This document shows positions 1 to 7,714 of a stretch of 13,595 bases of DNA, one piece after another; position 1 is the first letter of the stretch, and every line of letters starts with the position of its first letter. A program made the position numbers and the translations under genes. The DNA is from CAZXVW01 sp964644025 (GTDB taxonomy: Bacteria; Acidobacteriota; Terriglobia; Bryobacterales; Bryobacteraceae). The notes beneath the pieces were generated by a model. It ran no database searches and was not told the origin of the DNA. It saw only the letters and a program-made list of their open reading frames with translations. The stretch is from assembly GCA_964644025.1 (NCBI GenBank), contig CAZXVW010000120.1, positions 1 through 13,595 on the forward strand. The letters run 5' to 3'.

Positions 1-1634
1 ATCCCCGAGATCCTCTCCCCCGAAAATGGTACTTGGGTTCCTGTCCCTGATTCATATTTCGCGGGGATGGTGATGGAACCGGCCGTCGCCGGCGCCGAGC
101 AGATGGCTTGCTTAAACCGGCGGATCTCGGTCTCCTCACCGGCCGGCAACAAGGAGATAACCGAAGCCGACATCGTTTCCGATTCGGTGAACCCTTCGGG
201 ATTCCAGGCCAATTCGAGATCCTCGGAACGGTTGACGACGGCGGGTGTGTCAGCTCGAATGGGACCCGGCACGGACAGGGGTACCGAAAAGGGTTCGATG
301 TCATCGCCGCCAGGCGCAGTGAGCGTCCAGAACCCGCCAACGAAGAAACCATCCGGGACCAGGTGGTCTTCCGTGTCCGGAACGAAATAGCCCAGCCAGG
401 ATTCCGATTTCACCAGCTCCAGCGATCGCCCGTCCGGGCCGTCCAGGTGAAGCCGGTCACCCACATCCAGGATCTGAATATTCGGTGGAGGGGACGATTC
501 GCCCGGAACCGGCTCCGTCACGGTCACCCTCAGGAAACCGCCATCCACTACGGCGCATCCGTACTGCGGGAACGGGCTGGATCCCGCCGATGCCGCCGCA
601 CGGCTTATTACCGCCACCTCCCAGGGCGCGAGTTTTCTGAAGTAGGCCTGGAAAATCTGCCCCGGCGCCTTCGACAGCATAAGATCCCCCACAAACAGTT
701 GCGCGGCGGGGATCGGCCTTCCAGCGTCCAATTCAGCCAGCACCTCAGCAGGCAAATTCCAGGGGTGCCGGCAGGTCCCGGAAGTTTCCGCCGTGGCCAG
801 AAACACGGGAGGACTGGTGGCAGTGCCCGCCCGTACGCTGACATCGACATAGCAACCCAGCGGCAGGGACCCGTCGTCCGGCAATCGAACGTTGATCTGA
901 TCCACACCCGGATAGCCCGGGGCCCGCCCAGCGTAGTCTGGCTTCAAGTAAACACCACCGATCAGCACTTCGACATCGGAGTTCACCGGCCCCACCGGCG
1001 GGGGCACGTTGTCGGCCCCGCTCACCGGCCCCAGTCCCGTACCCCATAGAATGACGTATTGCCCGGGCCGAGCCGGATGCAGCAACTGGTTCAGCGGCTG
1101 GCTGCCGGGAGATTCGTAGTTCTGAATCACCCCGCTCCCCCTGCCATTCTCGGAAACCGTGAACAGCCCCGGCGCCGACCCTCGCACGTTGAAAACCACG
1201 GGCTCGCTCGTTTCTCCTCCCGATCGCACGATCAGCTCCGCCGGACCCACCGGAAAACTTGAGGGCAGAATCGCGTTCACCTGCCGGAGCGAGGTGTAAA
1301 GGAGCCAGGCGTGCATCTCCTGGCTGCTTTCCAGAGAGCGCACAATCAACTCGGTTCCGCCTTCGACATCCGGGAGCCGGGTTCCGTAAGGCAATGAGCC
1401 GAGTCGCGGCACCACGGGACCAAGTTCTTCTCCCTTCACGACGAAGATGGACCCCGGCGCGATTCCGGCTCCCAAGAACTGGGCTCCCGGAGGAGCGTTC
1501 GCCGGGCGAGTGGCCCGCTCGTAGCTGGCGCCGTTCTGGATGCCCCCCTCGCTGATGGACGGCCGGGCCATCGCGCAAGCCAGGCAAGCAAGACCGGCGG
1601 CGGCTAATCTGATCGGTGGCATCAACCCGCGCAT
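1..1634 (-). CDS. Secreted TIGR03437-domain protein (partial, C-terminus beyond window)
   Basis: I translated this frame by hand and it stays open from the ATG at 1634 to the left edge, giving about 544 residues. Residues 1-23 form a signal peptide (positive start, Ala/Leu/Cys-rich core, AMA-type cleavage site; no proper lipobox), so the protein is probably exported. Residues about 31-288 match the TIGR03437 domain: an NGASY start, an APGS(I)F..G.ELGP segment, a VNAILP strand, SAPGLF, then GQYVILWGTGLGPV and a VDQINVRLP segment. Residues 289-544 are unrecognised, beta-rich looking and proline/glycine rich. TIGR03437 usually sits at the C-terminus of large secreted proteins, so its position right after the signal peptide is unusual. 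A second in-frame ATG lies at 1622. A purine-rich AAGAAGGGAGAT precedes the first ATG at rather short spacing. Function is unknown; a surface or extracellular role is inference. Confidence 0.85.
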   Translation of the reverse strand, partial: MRGLMPPIRLAAAGLACLACAMARPSISEGGIQNGASYERATRPANAPPGAQFLGAGIAPGSIFVVKGEELGPVVPRLGSLPYGTRLPDVEGGTELIVRSLESSQEMHAWLLYTSLRQVNAILPSSFPVGPAELIVRSGGETSEPVVFNVRGSAPGLFTVSENGRGSGVIQNYESPGSQPLNQLLHPARPGQYVILWGTGLGPVSGADNVPPPVGPVNSDVEVLIGGVYLKPDYAGRAPGYPGVDQINVRLPDDGSLPLGCYVDVSVRAGTATSPPVFLATAETSGTCRHPWNLPAEVLAELDAGRPIPAAQLFVGDLMLSKAPGQIFQAYFRKLAPWEVAVISRAAASAGSSPFPQYGCAVVDGGFLRVTVTEPVPGESSPPPNIQILDVGDRLHLDGPDGRSLELVKSESWLGYFVPDTEDHLVPDGFFVGGFWTLTAPGGDDIEPFSVPLSVPGPIRADTPAVVNRSEDLELAWNPEGFTESETMSASVISLLPAGEETEIRRFKQAICSAPATAGSITIPAKYESGTGTQVPFSGERISG

Positions 1635-1737
1635 ATCTCCCTTCTTCACCGGGGCCCGGGACTCCAGTCCATCAGTGTACACTCGGACGCCGCCGAAGTT
1701 GTAGACTTGGAGTTAGAGAGGGGAACGGAACAGGCTT
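1635..1737. promoter_or_regulatory. Divergent intergenic region with central palindrome
   Basis: The 103-bp gap separates the TIGR03437 gene from thiC. A perfect 10-bp palindrome, AGTGTACACT, lies at 1674-1683, about 40 bp from one start and 54 bp from the other, so it could be an operator. A weak -10-like TAGACT lies at 1702-1707 on the plus strand with no convincing -35. I see neither the CTGAGA box nor the other conserved blocks of a TPP riboswitch. The plus-strand GAGAGGGGAA at about 1716-1725 is the likely, somewhat distant, Shine-Dalgarno for thiC. Promoter and operator calls are tentative. Confidence 0.3.
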
Positions 1738-3150
1738 ATGAGAACTGAGTGGGTCAACAAACGCCGGGCTGATGAGGTCCCCACGCAACTGCATTACGCC
1801 CGCCGGGGTATCGTTACCGAGGAGATGGTCTACGTGGCGCGGCGCGAGAAACTGGCTCCGGAGCTGGTGCGCGAGGAAGTGGCGCGCGGGCGGATGATCA
1901 TCCCCGCCAACATTCACCATACGAACCTGGAGCCGATCGCCATCGGGATCGCCTCCCGATGCAAGATCAACGCCAATATCGGCAACTCACCCACCACTTC
2001 CAGCATCAGCGAGGAACTGGCCAAGCTCCGGGATTGCATCACTTACGGTGCCGACACCGTCATGGACCTCTCCACCGGCGGCGACATCGCCGCCATTCGC
2101 CAGGCCATCATCGCCGCCTCGCCCCTGCCGGTGGGCACGGTGCCCATCTACGAGGCCCTCGCCCGGGTCGGCCGCGTGGAAGATCTCAACGCCGAAGTGA
2201 TGCTCGAAGTGATCGAGGAGCAGGCCGAGCAAGGAGTCGATTACATGACCATCCACGCCGGCGTGCTCGTCGAGCACATCCCCCTGACCACCAAACGTAT
2301 CACCGGCATCGTCAGCCGCGGCGGCTCCATCCTGGCCGAGTGGATGGTCAAGAACCACCGGCAGAACTTTCTCTACGAACGCTTCGAGGACATTTGCAAG
2401 ATCTTCCAGAAACACGACGTCGCCTTCTCCCTGGGCGACGGCCTGCGCCCCGGCTGCCTGGCCGACGCGAGCGACGAGGCCCAGTTCGCGGAGCTGAAAA
2501 CCCTGGGCGAGCTAGCCGAGAAAGCGTGGGAGTACGACGTCCAGGTGATGATCGAGGGTCCCGGCCATATCCCCATGGACCAGATCCAGATGCAGGTGAA
2601 AAAGGAAATGGAGATGTGTCACGAGGCCCCGTTCTACACGCTCGGGCCCATCGTCACCGACATCGCCCCGGGCTACGATCACATCACTTCGGCTATCGGC
2701 GCCGCCATGATCGGCTGGTACGGCGCCTCGATGCTGTGCTACGTCACGCCGAAAGAGCATCTGGGCCTGCCCGGCCGCGAGGACGTCCGCCAGGGCATCA
2801 TCGCTTACAAGATCGCCGCCCACGCCGCCGACGTGGCCCGGCACCGGCCCGGCGCCCGCGATCGCGATGACGAGATCTCGCGCGCCCGCTACGCCTTCGA
2901 CTGGAAGCGGCAGTTCGAGCTGTCGCTCGACCCGGACCGGGCCCGCGAGATGCACGACGAATCGCTCCCGGACAACGGCTTCAAGGACGCTCACTTCTGC
3001 TCGATGTGTGGCCCGAAGTTTTGCTCGATGAATATTTCGGCCAAGGTGGATAGCTCAGCCAGAGGCGAGCGTCCCTCCGCAGCGGACAGCCCCGCGCCGG
3101 CCAACCCGGCCGAACTGGCAAAACTGTCCAGGGAATCATCCAACGGTTGA
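1738..3150 (+). CDS. thiC: Phosphomethylpyrimidine synthase ThiC (short form)
   Basis: ThiC is a cytosolic radical SAM enzyme that rearranges aminoimidazole ribotide into HMP phosphate, the pyrimidine half of thiamine. The 470-residue product starts like short ThiCs (MRTEW...KRR) and lacks the extra N-terminal domain of the roughly 600-residue proteobacterial and plant forms. Family blocks are clear: NANIGNSPTTSS, GADTVMDLSTGGDI, PVGTVPIYEA, MTIHAGV, SRGGSILAEWM, SLGDGLRPGC, IEGPGHIPMDQI and LGPIVTDIAPGYDHITSAIGAA. The C-terminal [4Fe-4S] motif CX2CX4C is intact at C421, C424 and C429. After the usual CSMNIS the protein carries about 36 low-complexity Ala/Pro/Ser-rich residues instead of the normal short helical end. 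No other thiamine gene lies nearby, and no TPP riboswitch is visible upstream. Identity is very secure. Confidence 0.97.
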   Translation: MRTEWVNKRRADEVPTQLHYARRGIVTEEMVYVARREKLAPELVREEVARGRMIIPANIHHTNLEPIAIGIASRCKINANIGNSPTTSSISEELAKLRDCITYGADTVMDLSTGGDIAAIRQAIIAASPLPVGTVPIYEALARVGRVEDLNAEVMLEVIEEQAEQGVDYMTIHAGVLVEHIPLTTKRITGIVSRGGSILAEWMVKNHRQNFLYERFEDICKIFQKHDVAFSLGDGLRPGCLADASDEAQFAELKTLGELAEKAWEYDVQVMIEGPGHIPMDQIQMQVKKEMEMCHEAPFYTLGPIVTDIAPGYDHITSAIGAAMIGWYGASMLCYVTPKEHLGLPGREDVRQGIIAYKIAAHAADVARHRPGARDRDDEISRARYAFDWKRQFELSLDPDRAREMHDESLPDNGFKDAHFCSMCGPKFCSMNISAKVDSSARGERPSAADSPAPANPAELAKLSRESSNG

Positions 3151-3224
3151 GTCTCCACTCCGGTCAGCGGCTGCTGCTGCCGGCGGCGGGCCTTGCTCAA
3201 AAACCCTTCCCGGCGTCCTTCTGC

Positions 3225-3238
3225 GTCTTCCGGAAGAC
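3225..3238. repeat. Perfect 14-bp palindrome downstream of thiC
   Basis: GTCTTCCGGAAGAC is perfectly self-complementary. It lies 75 bp past the thiC stop in the 190-bp gap before the symporter gene. As RNA it could form a 5-bp stem with a CCGG loop, but no T-tract follows, so a terminator role is unproven; a protein-binding site is also possible. Confidence 0.35.
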
Positions 3239-3310
3239 CGTGGGCCAAAACTCCCCGGCCGGCCCCTTTCACATCATTGTCTGAGCCTCCTGCGGAGGGG
3301 TGCTCAAGTT

Positions 3311-3334
3311 TGGTAGACTCGTGGGCTTTGAGGG
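3311..3334 (+). promoter_or_regulatory. Possible extended -10 and Shine-Dalgarno of the symporter operon
   Basis: TGGTAGACT at 3311-3319 resembles an extended -10 element (TGn followed by a TATAAT-like hexamer); no good -35 is present. GAGGG at 3330-3334 lies 6 bases before the TTG at 3341 and is what decides that start. A similar TAGACT hexamer lies upstream of thiC at 1702-1707, which mildly supports its being a promoter element in this genome. Confidence 0.35.
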
Positions 3335-3340
3335 TTTGTT

Positions 3341-5008
3341 TTGACTCTGCACTTCGTTGACTACCTGATTCTTGGGCTCTACTTCGCCTTCGTCATCGGC
3401 ATTGGCTACCTGCTGAAGAAAAGGGTGGCCACCAGCGCCGATTTTCTCACCTCCAACCGCTCCGTTCCGCTGTGGATTACCAGCCTGGCCTTCGTCGCCA
3501 CTAATCTCGGGGCGGTCGAGCTGGTGGGCATGTGCGCCTCCGGCGCCAAGTACGGCGTGATGACCTCGCATTTCTACTGGGTGGGAGCCATCCCGGCCAT
3601 GCTGTTTGTCGGGATCTTCATGATGCCGTTCTATTACGGCAGCAAGGCTCGCAGCGTGCCCGAGTACCTGAAGTTGCGTTACGACGAGAAGACACGGGCG
3701 TTCAATTCGTTCACCTTCGCGGTGATGACCATCTTTTCCTCGGGCATCTCGATGTACGCGCTGGGGCTGCTGTTCCAACTGGTACTCGGCTGGAGCTTCA
3801 CGGCGAGCGTGCTGCTTTCGGCCGCAATCGTTCTCCTGTACACGGTCTGCGGCGGCCTGACCAGCGCCATCTATAACGAAGTTCTGCAGTTCTTCCTCAT
3901 CGTTCTCGGCTTCGCCCCGCTGGCCTTCTTCGCCGTGCACCGCGCCGGCGGCTGGTCGGGCATCTCGGCCCGGGTTCACAGCCAGCAGTTCGGCGACGCC
4001 TGGATGCACTCCTGGAAGTACGCCGGCAGCGCTTCCTCCAATCCGATGGGGGTCGAGGCCTTCGGCATCATCATGGGCCTGGGGTTCGTCCTGTCGTTCG
4101 GCTACTGGTGCACGAACTACCTGGTGGTGCAACGGGCCATGGCGGCGGACTCGATGGCCGGAGCACGGCTCACGCCCATCGTGGGCGCCTTTCCCAAGAT
4201 GTTGCTGCCGTTCATCGTTATCGTCCCGGGCCTGGCCGCGCTGGCGCTGACCAACGACACCAATATCGCTTACATGCTCCCGGCCAAAGGAGCCGGCTAC
4301 GACTACGACCAAACCATCACCACCCTGATGGCGCAGTTCTATCCGAGCGGCATGCTCGGCATCGGCCTGACCGCCCTAATGGCCTCGTTCATGTCCGGCA
4401 TGGCCGGCAACGTGACCGCGTTCAACACGGTCTGGACTTATGACATCTACCAGAGCCTGATCAAGAAGAACGCTCCGGACTCGCATTACCTGTGGGTCGG
4501 CCGCGTAACTACCGTCGTTGGCACCCTGCTTTCGGTGGCGACGGCTTACGTGGCGGTACTCTACAACAACATCATGGACCTGCTGCAGTTGGTGTTCGGC
4601 TTTGTGAACGCGCCGCTGTTCGCCACCTTCCTGCTCGGCATGTTCTGGAAACGATCCACCGGACACGGCGCCTTCGGCGGCCTGGTTTCCGGCACTGCGG
4701 CCGCGACCCTGGTTCACGGGCTCACCCTGGCGGAGGGCAAAGGCGCATGGATCGCAAACGTTCATGAGTTTCCCTCCGTAATGGCGCAGAACTTCTGGAT
4801 CGCCATCTTTGCCTGGACAGTTTGTTTCCTGGTCACCATCCTCATCAGCATGGTCACCCGGCCCAAGCCAGTGGCTGAACTGGAGGGGCTGGTTTACGGA
4901 GTCACCCGGATCCCTCATGAAGGGCGCGTCGTCTGGTACATGCGGCCGGCGCCGCTCTCGGTGGCGGCGCTGGTGGCCTGTCTGATGTTGAACATTATCT
5001 TCTGGTAA
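3341..5008 (+). CDS. SSS-family (SLC5-like) sodium:solute symporter, probably sugar
   Basis: This 555-residue polytopic membrane protein is a solute:sodium symporter of the inner membrane. It starts at TTG, supported by GAGGG six bases upstream and by the family-like opening (FVDYLILGLYFAFVIGIGYLL). Hydrophobic segments recur along the whole length and it ends in a last helix (LSVAALVACLMLNIIFW). Family landmarks include SVPEYLKLRY, VCGGLTSAIYNEVLQFF, YWCTNYLVVQR and FLLGMFWKR. Compared from memory with the galactose symporter vSGLT, N259, K286 and Q416 match sugar ligands N260, K294 and Q428, but Q69 becomes E60 and E88 becomes Y79. At the Na2 site S364 is kept (S352) while S365 is G353. Galactokinase follows two genes later in the same operon, which favours a hexose such as galactose; substrate remains inference. 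Confidence 0.9.
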   Translation: MTLHFVDYLILGLYFAFVIGIGYLLKKRVATSADFLTSNRSVPLWITSLAFVATNLGAVELVGMCASGAKYGVMTSHFYWVGAIPAMLFVGIFMMPFYYGSKARSVPEYLKLRYDEKTRAFNSFTFAVMTIFSSGISMYALGLLFQLVLGWSFTASVLLSAAIVLLYTVCGGLTSAIYNEVLQFFLIVLGFAPLAFFAVHRAGGWSGISARVHSQQFGDAWMHSWKYAGSASSNPMGVEAFGIIMGLGFVLSFGYWCTNYLVVQRAMAADSMAGARLTPIVGAFPKMLLPFIVIVPGLAALALTNDTNIAYMLPAKGAGYDYDQTITTLMAQFYPSGMLGIGLTALMASFMSGMAGNVTAFNTVWTYDIYQSLIKKNAPDSHYLWVGRVTTVVGTLLSVATAYVAVLYNNIMDLLQLVFGFVNAPLFATFLLGMFWKRSTGHGAFGGLVSGTAAATLVHGLTLAEGKGAWIANVHEFPSVMAQNFWIAIFAWTVCFLVTILISMVTRPKPVAELEGLVYGVTRIPHEGRVVWYMRPAPLSVAALVACLMLNIIFW

Positions 5009-5014
5009 GAGACT

Positions 5015-5212
5015 ATGTGGGATCTTCGCACTCCCTCTGGAATCCTGTTTACGATATACGGCCTTCTGCTTTGCGGCTTCGGACTGCTCTCTCCTTCCAC
5101 GCGCGCGCCGCTGGCGGAACTCAACGTGAACCTTTACAGCGGCCTGTTGTTCCTGGCCGTGGGAGTCCTGTTCCTATGGATGGCAAAGCGGGCGAAACGG
5201 ACGATCTTATGA
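5015..5212 (+). CDS. Small two-helix membrane protein of the symporter operon
   Basis: This 65-residue ORF begins 6 bp after the symporter stop and ends inside the galK start codon (ATGA overlap at 5209-5212), so it is translated within a tight operon. It has two hydrophobic helices, roughly residues 9-27 and 38-57, joined by a short polar loop (PSTRAPLAELNVNL), and a basic tail (AKRAKRTIL) that suggests a cytoplasmic C-terminus. No enzymatic motif is seen. Position suggests an accessory subunit of the SSS transporter, comparable in idea to the small DUF485-type proteins beside acetate permeases, though I see no clear similarity to them. I have the impression that similar small proteins follow SSS genes in related phyla, but I cannot check this. 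Real coding status is likely because of spacing, composition and coupling; function is inference. Confidence 0.72.
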   Translation: MWDLRTPSGILFTIYGLLLCGFGLLSPSTRAPLAELNVNLYSGLLFLAVGVLFLWMAKRAKRTIL

Positions 5213-6354
5213 GTGAGGTCAACAACGTGGTCGACGCCTTCCGGCGCCGGTATCCGGACAGCGGCAGTCCCTGTGTCTACCGTGCGCCGGGCCGCGTCAA
5301 TCTGATCGGGGAGCATACCGACTACAACCTCGGCTTCGTTTGCCCGGTGGCGCTCGACCTGGCTTGCTACGTGGCGGCGGCTCCCGGCGCCGGCGGCCGG
5401 CTCCGGGTCTTCTCCAACAACGTCAACCAGGAACGGACCTGGAGCCTGACGGAAATTTCGCACCTGGCGCCAGCCGGGGATTGGAGCGATTACGTCGCCG
5501 GCGTCGCCGTCATGCTCGCCCGGGCCGGCTACCAGCTTCAGGCGCTCGATCTGCTCATCGACAGCACCGTTCCGGCCGGCGGCGGGCTAAGTTCTTCGGC
5601 CGCCCTGGAAATCGCTACGGCGCTGGCGCTGCTCGGTGACCAGGAAATCGACCGAACGGAGCTGGCCAAGCTGGCTCGCCGCGCCGAGAACGAATTTGTC
5701 GGGATGCCGTGCGGCATCATGGATCAGTACATCGCCGTTTTCGGACAGGAGCATTCAGCACTGAAGATCGATTGCCGGAGCCTCGATTTCGAGGCCGTGC
5801 GCCTGCCGACCGAGGCCGAGTTCTTGGCCGTCAATACGATGGTGAAGCACGAACTCGGCGGCTCGGCTTACCGCGATCGGGTCGCCGAATGCCGGCAAGC
5901 GGTGGAAGCGATCCGGAAGAGTGACCCGAGCGTCGAGAGTCTCCGGGACGCCACCCTCGGCCAGCTTGAGCTGGTGGACGGCGTGCCCAACAAGCGCGCC
6001 CGCCACATCATCACCGAGAACCAGCGCGTCGAGAAATTCGTCGCCGCCAGCGCCCGCGGCGACCTGGAGGAGATGGGCAAACTGCTGGTGGGCTCCCACC
6101 GCAGCCTGCAGCACGACTACGAGGTGAGCTGTGAGGAGCTTGACTTCCTGGTGGATACGGCTGTCCGGATCCCCGGCGTCTGGGGTGCGCGGATGACCGG
6201 CGGCGGCTTCGGTGGCTGCACCGTGAACTTGATGAAGCCGGGCACGGCCGGCAGGTTCCAGGAAACGATCGCCGGCGCCTACAAGGAAAGATTCGACATC
6301 GACCCCGTATTTTACCCCGTCCGGCCCTCGGCCGGCGCCAGCCGCGTGGCCTGA
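5209..6354 (+). CDS. galK: Galactokinase
   Basis: A cytosolic GHMP-family kinase that phosphorylates alpha-D-galactose at C1 with ATP, the first committed step of the Leloir pathway. The product is 381 residues, the usual length. The signature GRVNLIGEHTDYN is present, with the catalytic arginine at R29; the ATP loop PAGGGLSSSAALE spans 122-134; the catalytic aspartate is D172 in CGIMDQY; and the third GHMP motif MTGGGFGGC spans 329-337. The ATG at 5209 was chosen because it starts right before the signature, matches family length and overlaps the preceding stop as ATGA, implying translational coupling. The frame is open further upstream, but that part is antiparallel to nothing known and overlaps the small membrane protein. 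No galT or galE is in view. A related sugar 1-kinase specificity (GalNAc, arabinose) cannot be excluded. Confidence 0.93.
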   Translation: MSEVNNVVDAFRRRYPDSGSPCVYRAPGRVNLIGEHTDYNLGFVCPVALDLACYVAAAPGAGGRLRVFSNNVNQERTWSLTEISHLAPAGDWSDYVAGVAVMLARAGYQLQALDLLIDSTVPAGGGLSSSAALEIATALALLGDQEIDRTELAKLARRAENEFVGMPCGIMDQYIAVFGQEHSALKIDCRSLDFEAVRLPTEAEFLAVNTMVKHELGGSAYRDRVAECRQAVEAIRKSDPSVESLRDATLGQLELVDGVPNKRARHIITENQRVEKFVAASARGDLEEMGKLLVGSHRSLQHDYEVSCEELDFLVDTAVRIPGVWGARMTGGGFGGCTVNLMKPGTAGRFQETIAGAYKERFDIDPVFYPVRPSAGASRVA

Positions 6355-6372
6355 GGCGCTGCTCTCACGCGG
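6342..6372. terminator. Hairpin shared by convergent galK and kamA-like stops
   Basis: CCGCGTG at 6342-6348 and CACGCGG at 6366-6372 form a perfect 7-bp stem with a 17-nt loop. The stem-loop spans both stop codons (galK TGA at 6352-6354, the minus-strand TGA at 6365-6367) across a 10-bp gap. A hairpin between convergent genes could end transcription in both directions, but there is no T-tract on either side, so this is a tentative call. Confidence 0.3.
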
Positions 6373-7714
6373 TCAGGTCCACCAGATCTTCCAGCACCGC
6401 CCGCGGCTGCTCCTGGAAAAACGGCCGGTCGCTGTCGAAAGCCGGCTCGAGCTGATCGAACCAGGTGGCCTCAGGATTGTACTTGGCAAAGAACGGGATC
6501 CGGACCAGTTGCGGTTTCCGCGCCTGCAAAAACTCCAGGATGAAGGCCGCCGTCCCGTAAATCTTGGTTACCCCCAGGATCCGAACCTTCCCCGGGAACG
6601 CCGACATGGAGGGGCCGCGGACCGAACGCGCCAGGCCGGAGACCTGGTTGTAGGCTTCACGGTAAGTCTCCCACACCTGCACGAGCGGGATCTCGAAGTA
6701 CTGGCGGGCGCCCGTGTCCCGCTCCACGAACATGTAGTAAGGAATCGCCCCCAGACGCACGCCGGTGGACCAAAGCTCGGCCCAGACGTCGGCGTCGTCG
6801 TTGACATGCCGGATAATGGGAGACTGCATCCGCACGTTCGCTCCGGTGTCGCGAATCCGCCGCAAGGCCTCCCGCGCAATCGGCGTCGACAATTCAACGG
6901 GATGACTGTAATGGCCCATCAGCGCCAGTTGGCGGCCTGAAGCCCTCACCTTCTCGAACAACCGCAATAGTTCGTCGGCGTCCGGATCGGTGACGAACCG
7001 GTGCGGCCAGTACGCAACGGCCTTCGTGCCGATCCGGATATTCTGAACGTGCTCGAGTTCCGGAACCAGCAGCGGCTCGATATACTGCGCCAGGGTGCTC
7101 GTCTTCATCACCAGCGGATCGCCGCCGGTGAACAGCACGTCCTTAACCTCGGGGTGCAGCGTGAGGTAGCGGATGAGAAGCCCGATCTCTTTCGAAGCGA
7201 ATTTCAGGTCGGTGATGCCCACGAATTGGGCCCAGCGGAAACAAAAGGTGCAATAGGCGTGACAGGTCTGACCCTGACTCGGGAAAAACAGCACCGTCTC
7301 GCGGTACTTGTGCTGCATCCCGTCGAGACGCTTCCCGTCCAGGTAGGGCCGGTTGTGCGTCAGTTGCCCGGCCGGGTGCGGGCTGAGCCGAAACCGGATC
7401 TTGTTCGCCGCTTGCGTGATCTCCTGGCGGTCCGCACCTCCAAGCACCAGTGCCGCCATTTCTTCGTACTCCTGTTCGGAGAGCATCCCCCGTTGCGGGA
7501 AAGTAAGCTGATAAATTGGATCATCCGGAACCCGGTCCCAGTCAATCAACTCATCCACTACGTAATTATTGGCGCGAAACGGCAGGACCGCGGACACGAC
7601 CCGGATCGATTCCCGCAACTCCGGGGACAGCCGCGACCAGATTGGAAGCTTCCTGACGTTCTCGCGGGTCACCGCCTGATACTTCAGGAATCCATTGTTC
7701 GATTTTATGACCAT
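6365..7714 (-). CDS. KamA-family radical SAM/PLP aminomutase-like protein, divergent
   Basis: The 449-residue product resembles lysine 2,3-aminomutase. The radical SAM cluster motif CX3CX2C is at C151, C155 and C158, followed by FTGGDPLVMK (SAM-binding GGE/GGD-type strand) and a PLP lysine candidate at K376 in FPGKVRI. Aligned from memory with the Clostridium enzyme without gaps over this stretch, the two lysine-binding aspartates D293 and D330 correspond to R332 and S369, the GGGG loop before the PLP lysine is reduced to a single G, and R130 is T156. A true lysine 2,3-aminomutase is therefore unlikely; another amino acid or another reaction is possible. The start at 7714 was chosen over an upstream in-frame ATG at 7777 because GGAGG lies 6 bases before it and family similarity begins there. 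The gene is convergent with galK and has its own predicted promoter. Confidence 0.85.
   Translation of the reverse strand: MVIKSNNGFLKYQAVTRENVRKLPIWSRLSPELRESIRVVSAVLPFRANNYVVDELIDWDRVPDDPIYQLTFPQRGMLSEQEYEEMAALVLGGADRQEITQAANKIRFRLSPHPAGQLTHNRPYLDGKRLDGMQHKYRETVLFFPSQGQTCHAYCTFCFRWAQFVGITDLKFASKEIGLLIRYLTLHPEVKDVLFTGGDPLVMKTSTLAQYIEPLLVPELEHVQNIRIGTKAVAYWPHRFVTDPDADELLRLFEKVRASGRQLALMGHYSHPVELSTPIAREALRRIRDTGANVRMQSPIIRHVNDDADVWAELWSTGVRLGAIPYYMFVERDTGARQYFEIPLVQVWETYREAYNQVSGLARSVRGPSMSAFPGKVRILGVTKIYGTAAFILEFLQARKPQLVRIPFFAKYNPEATWFDQLEPAFDSDRPFFQEQPRAVLEDLVDLTA

Noticed and set aside
108..1049. Long plus-strand reading frame opposite the secreted protein
   Set aside because: It is Arg/Pro/His-rich with no motif, and the minus strand frame there encodes a recognisable signal peptide and TIGR03437 domain.
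745..1587. Minus-strand 280-codon frame overlapping the secreted protein
   Set aside because: It is in another frame of the same strand, is Arg/Gly-rich, and has no domain; the frame starting at 1634 explains the region.
3286..3298. CCTCC-TGC-GGAGG hairpin as a thiC terminator
   Set aside because: The stem is only 5 bp, there is no T-tract, and it is close to the symporter promoter.
3269..4312. Minus-strand 347-codon frame opposite the symporter
   Set aside because: Composition (His/Asp/Glu/Gly-rich, no domain) is that of a GC-rich antisense shadow of the transporter.
5017..5208. Longer galK start near 5017
   Set aside because: It would overlap the whole small membrane protein and add about 64 residues not found in galactokinases; the ATG at 5209 fits family length and coupling.
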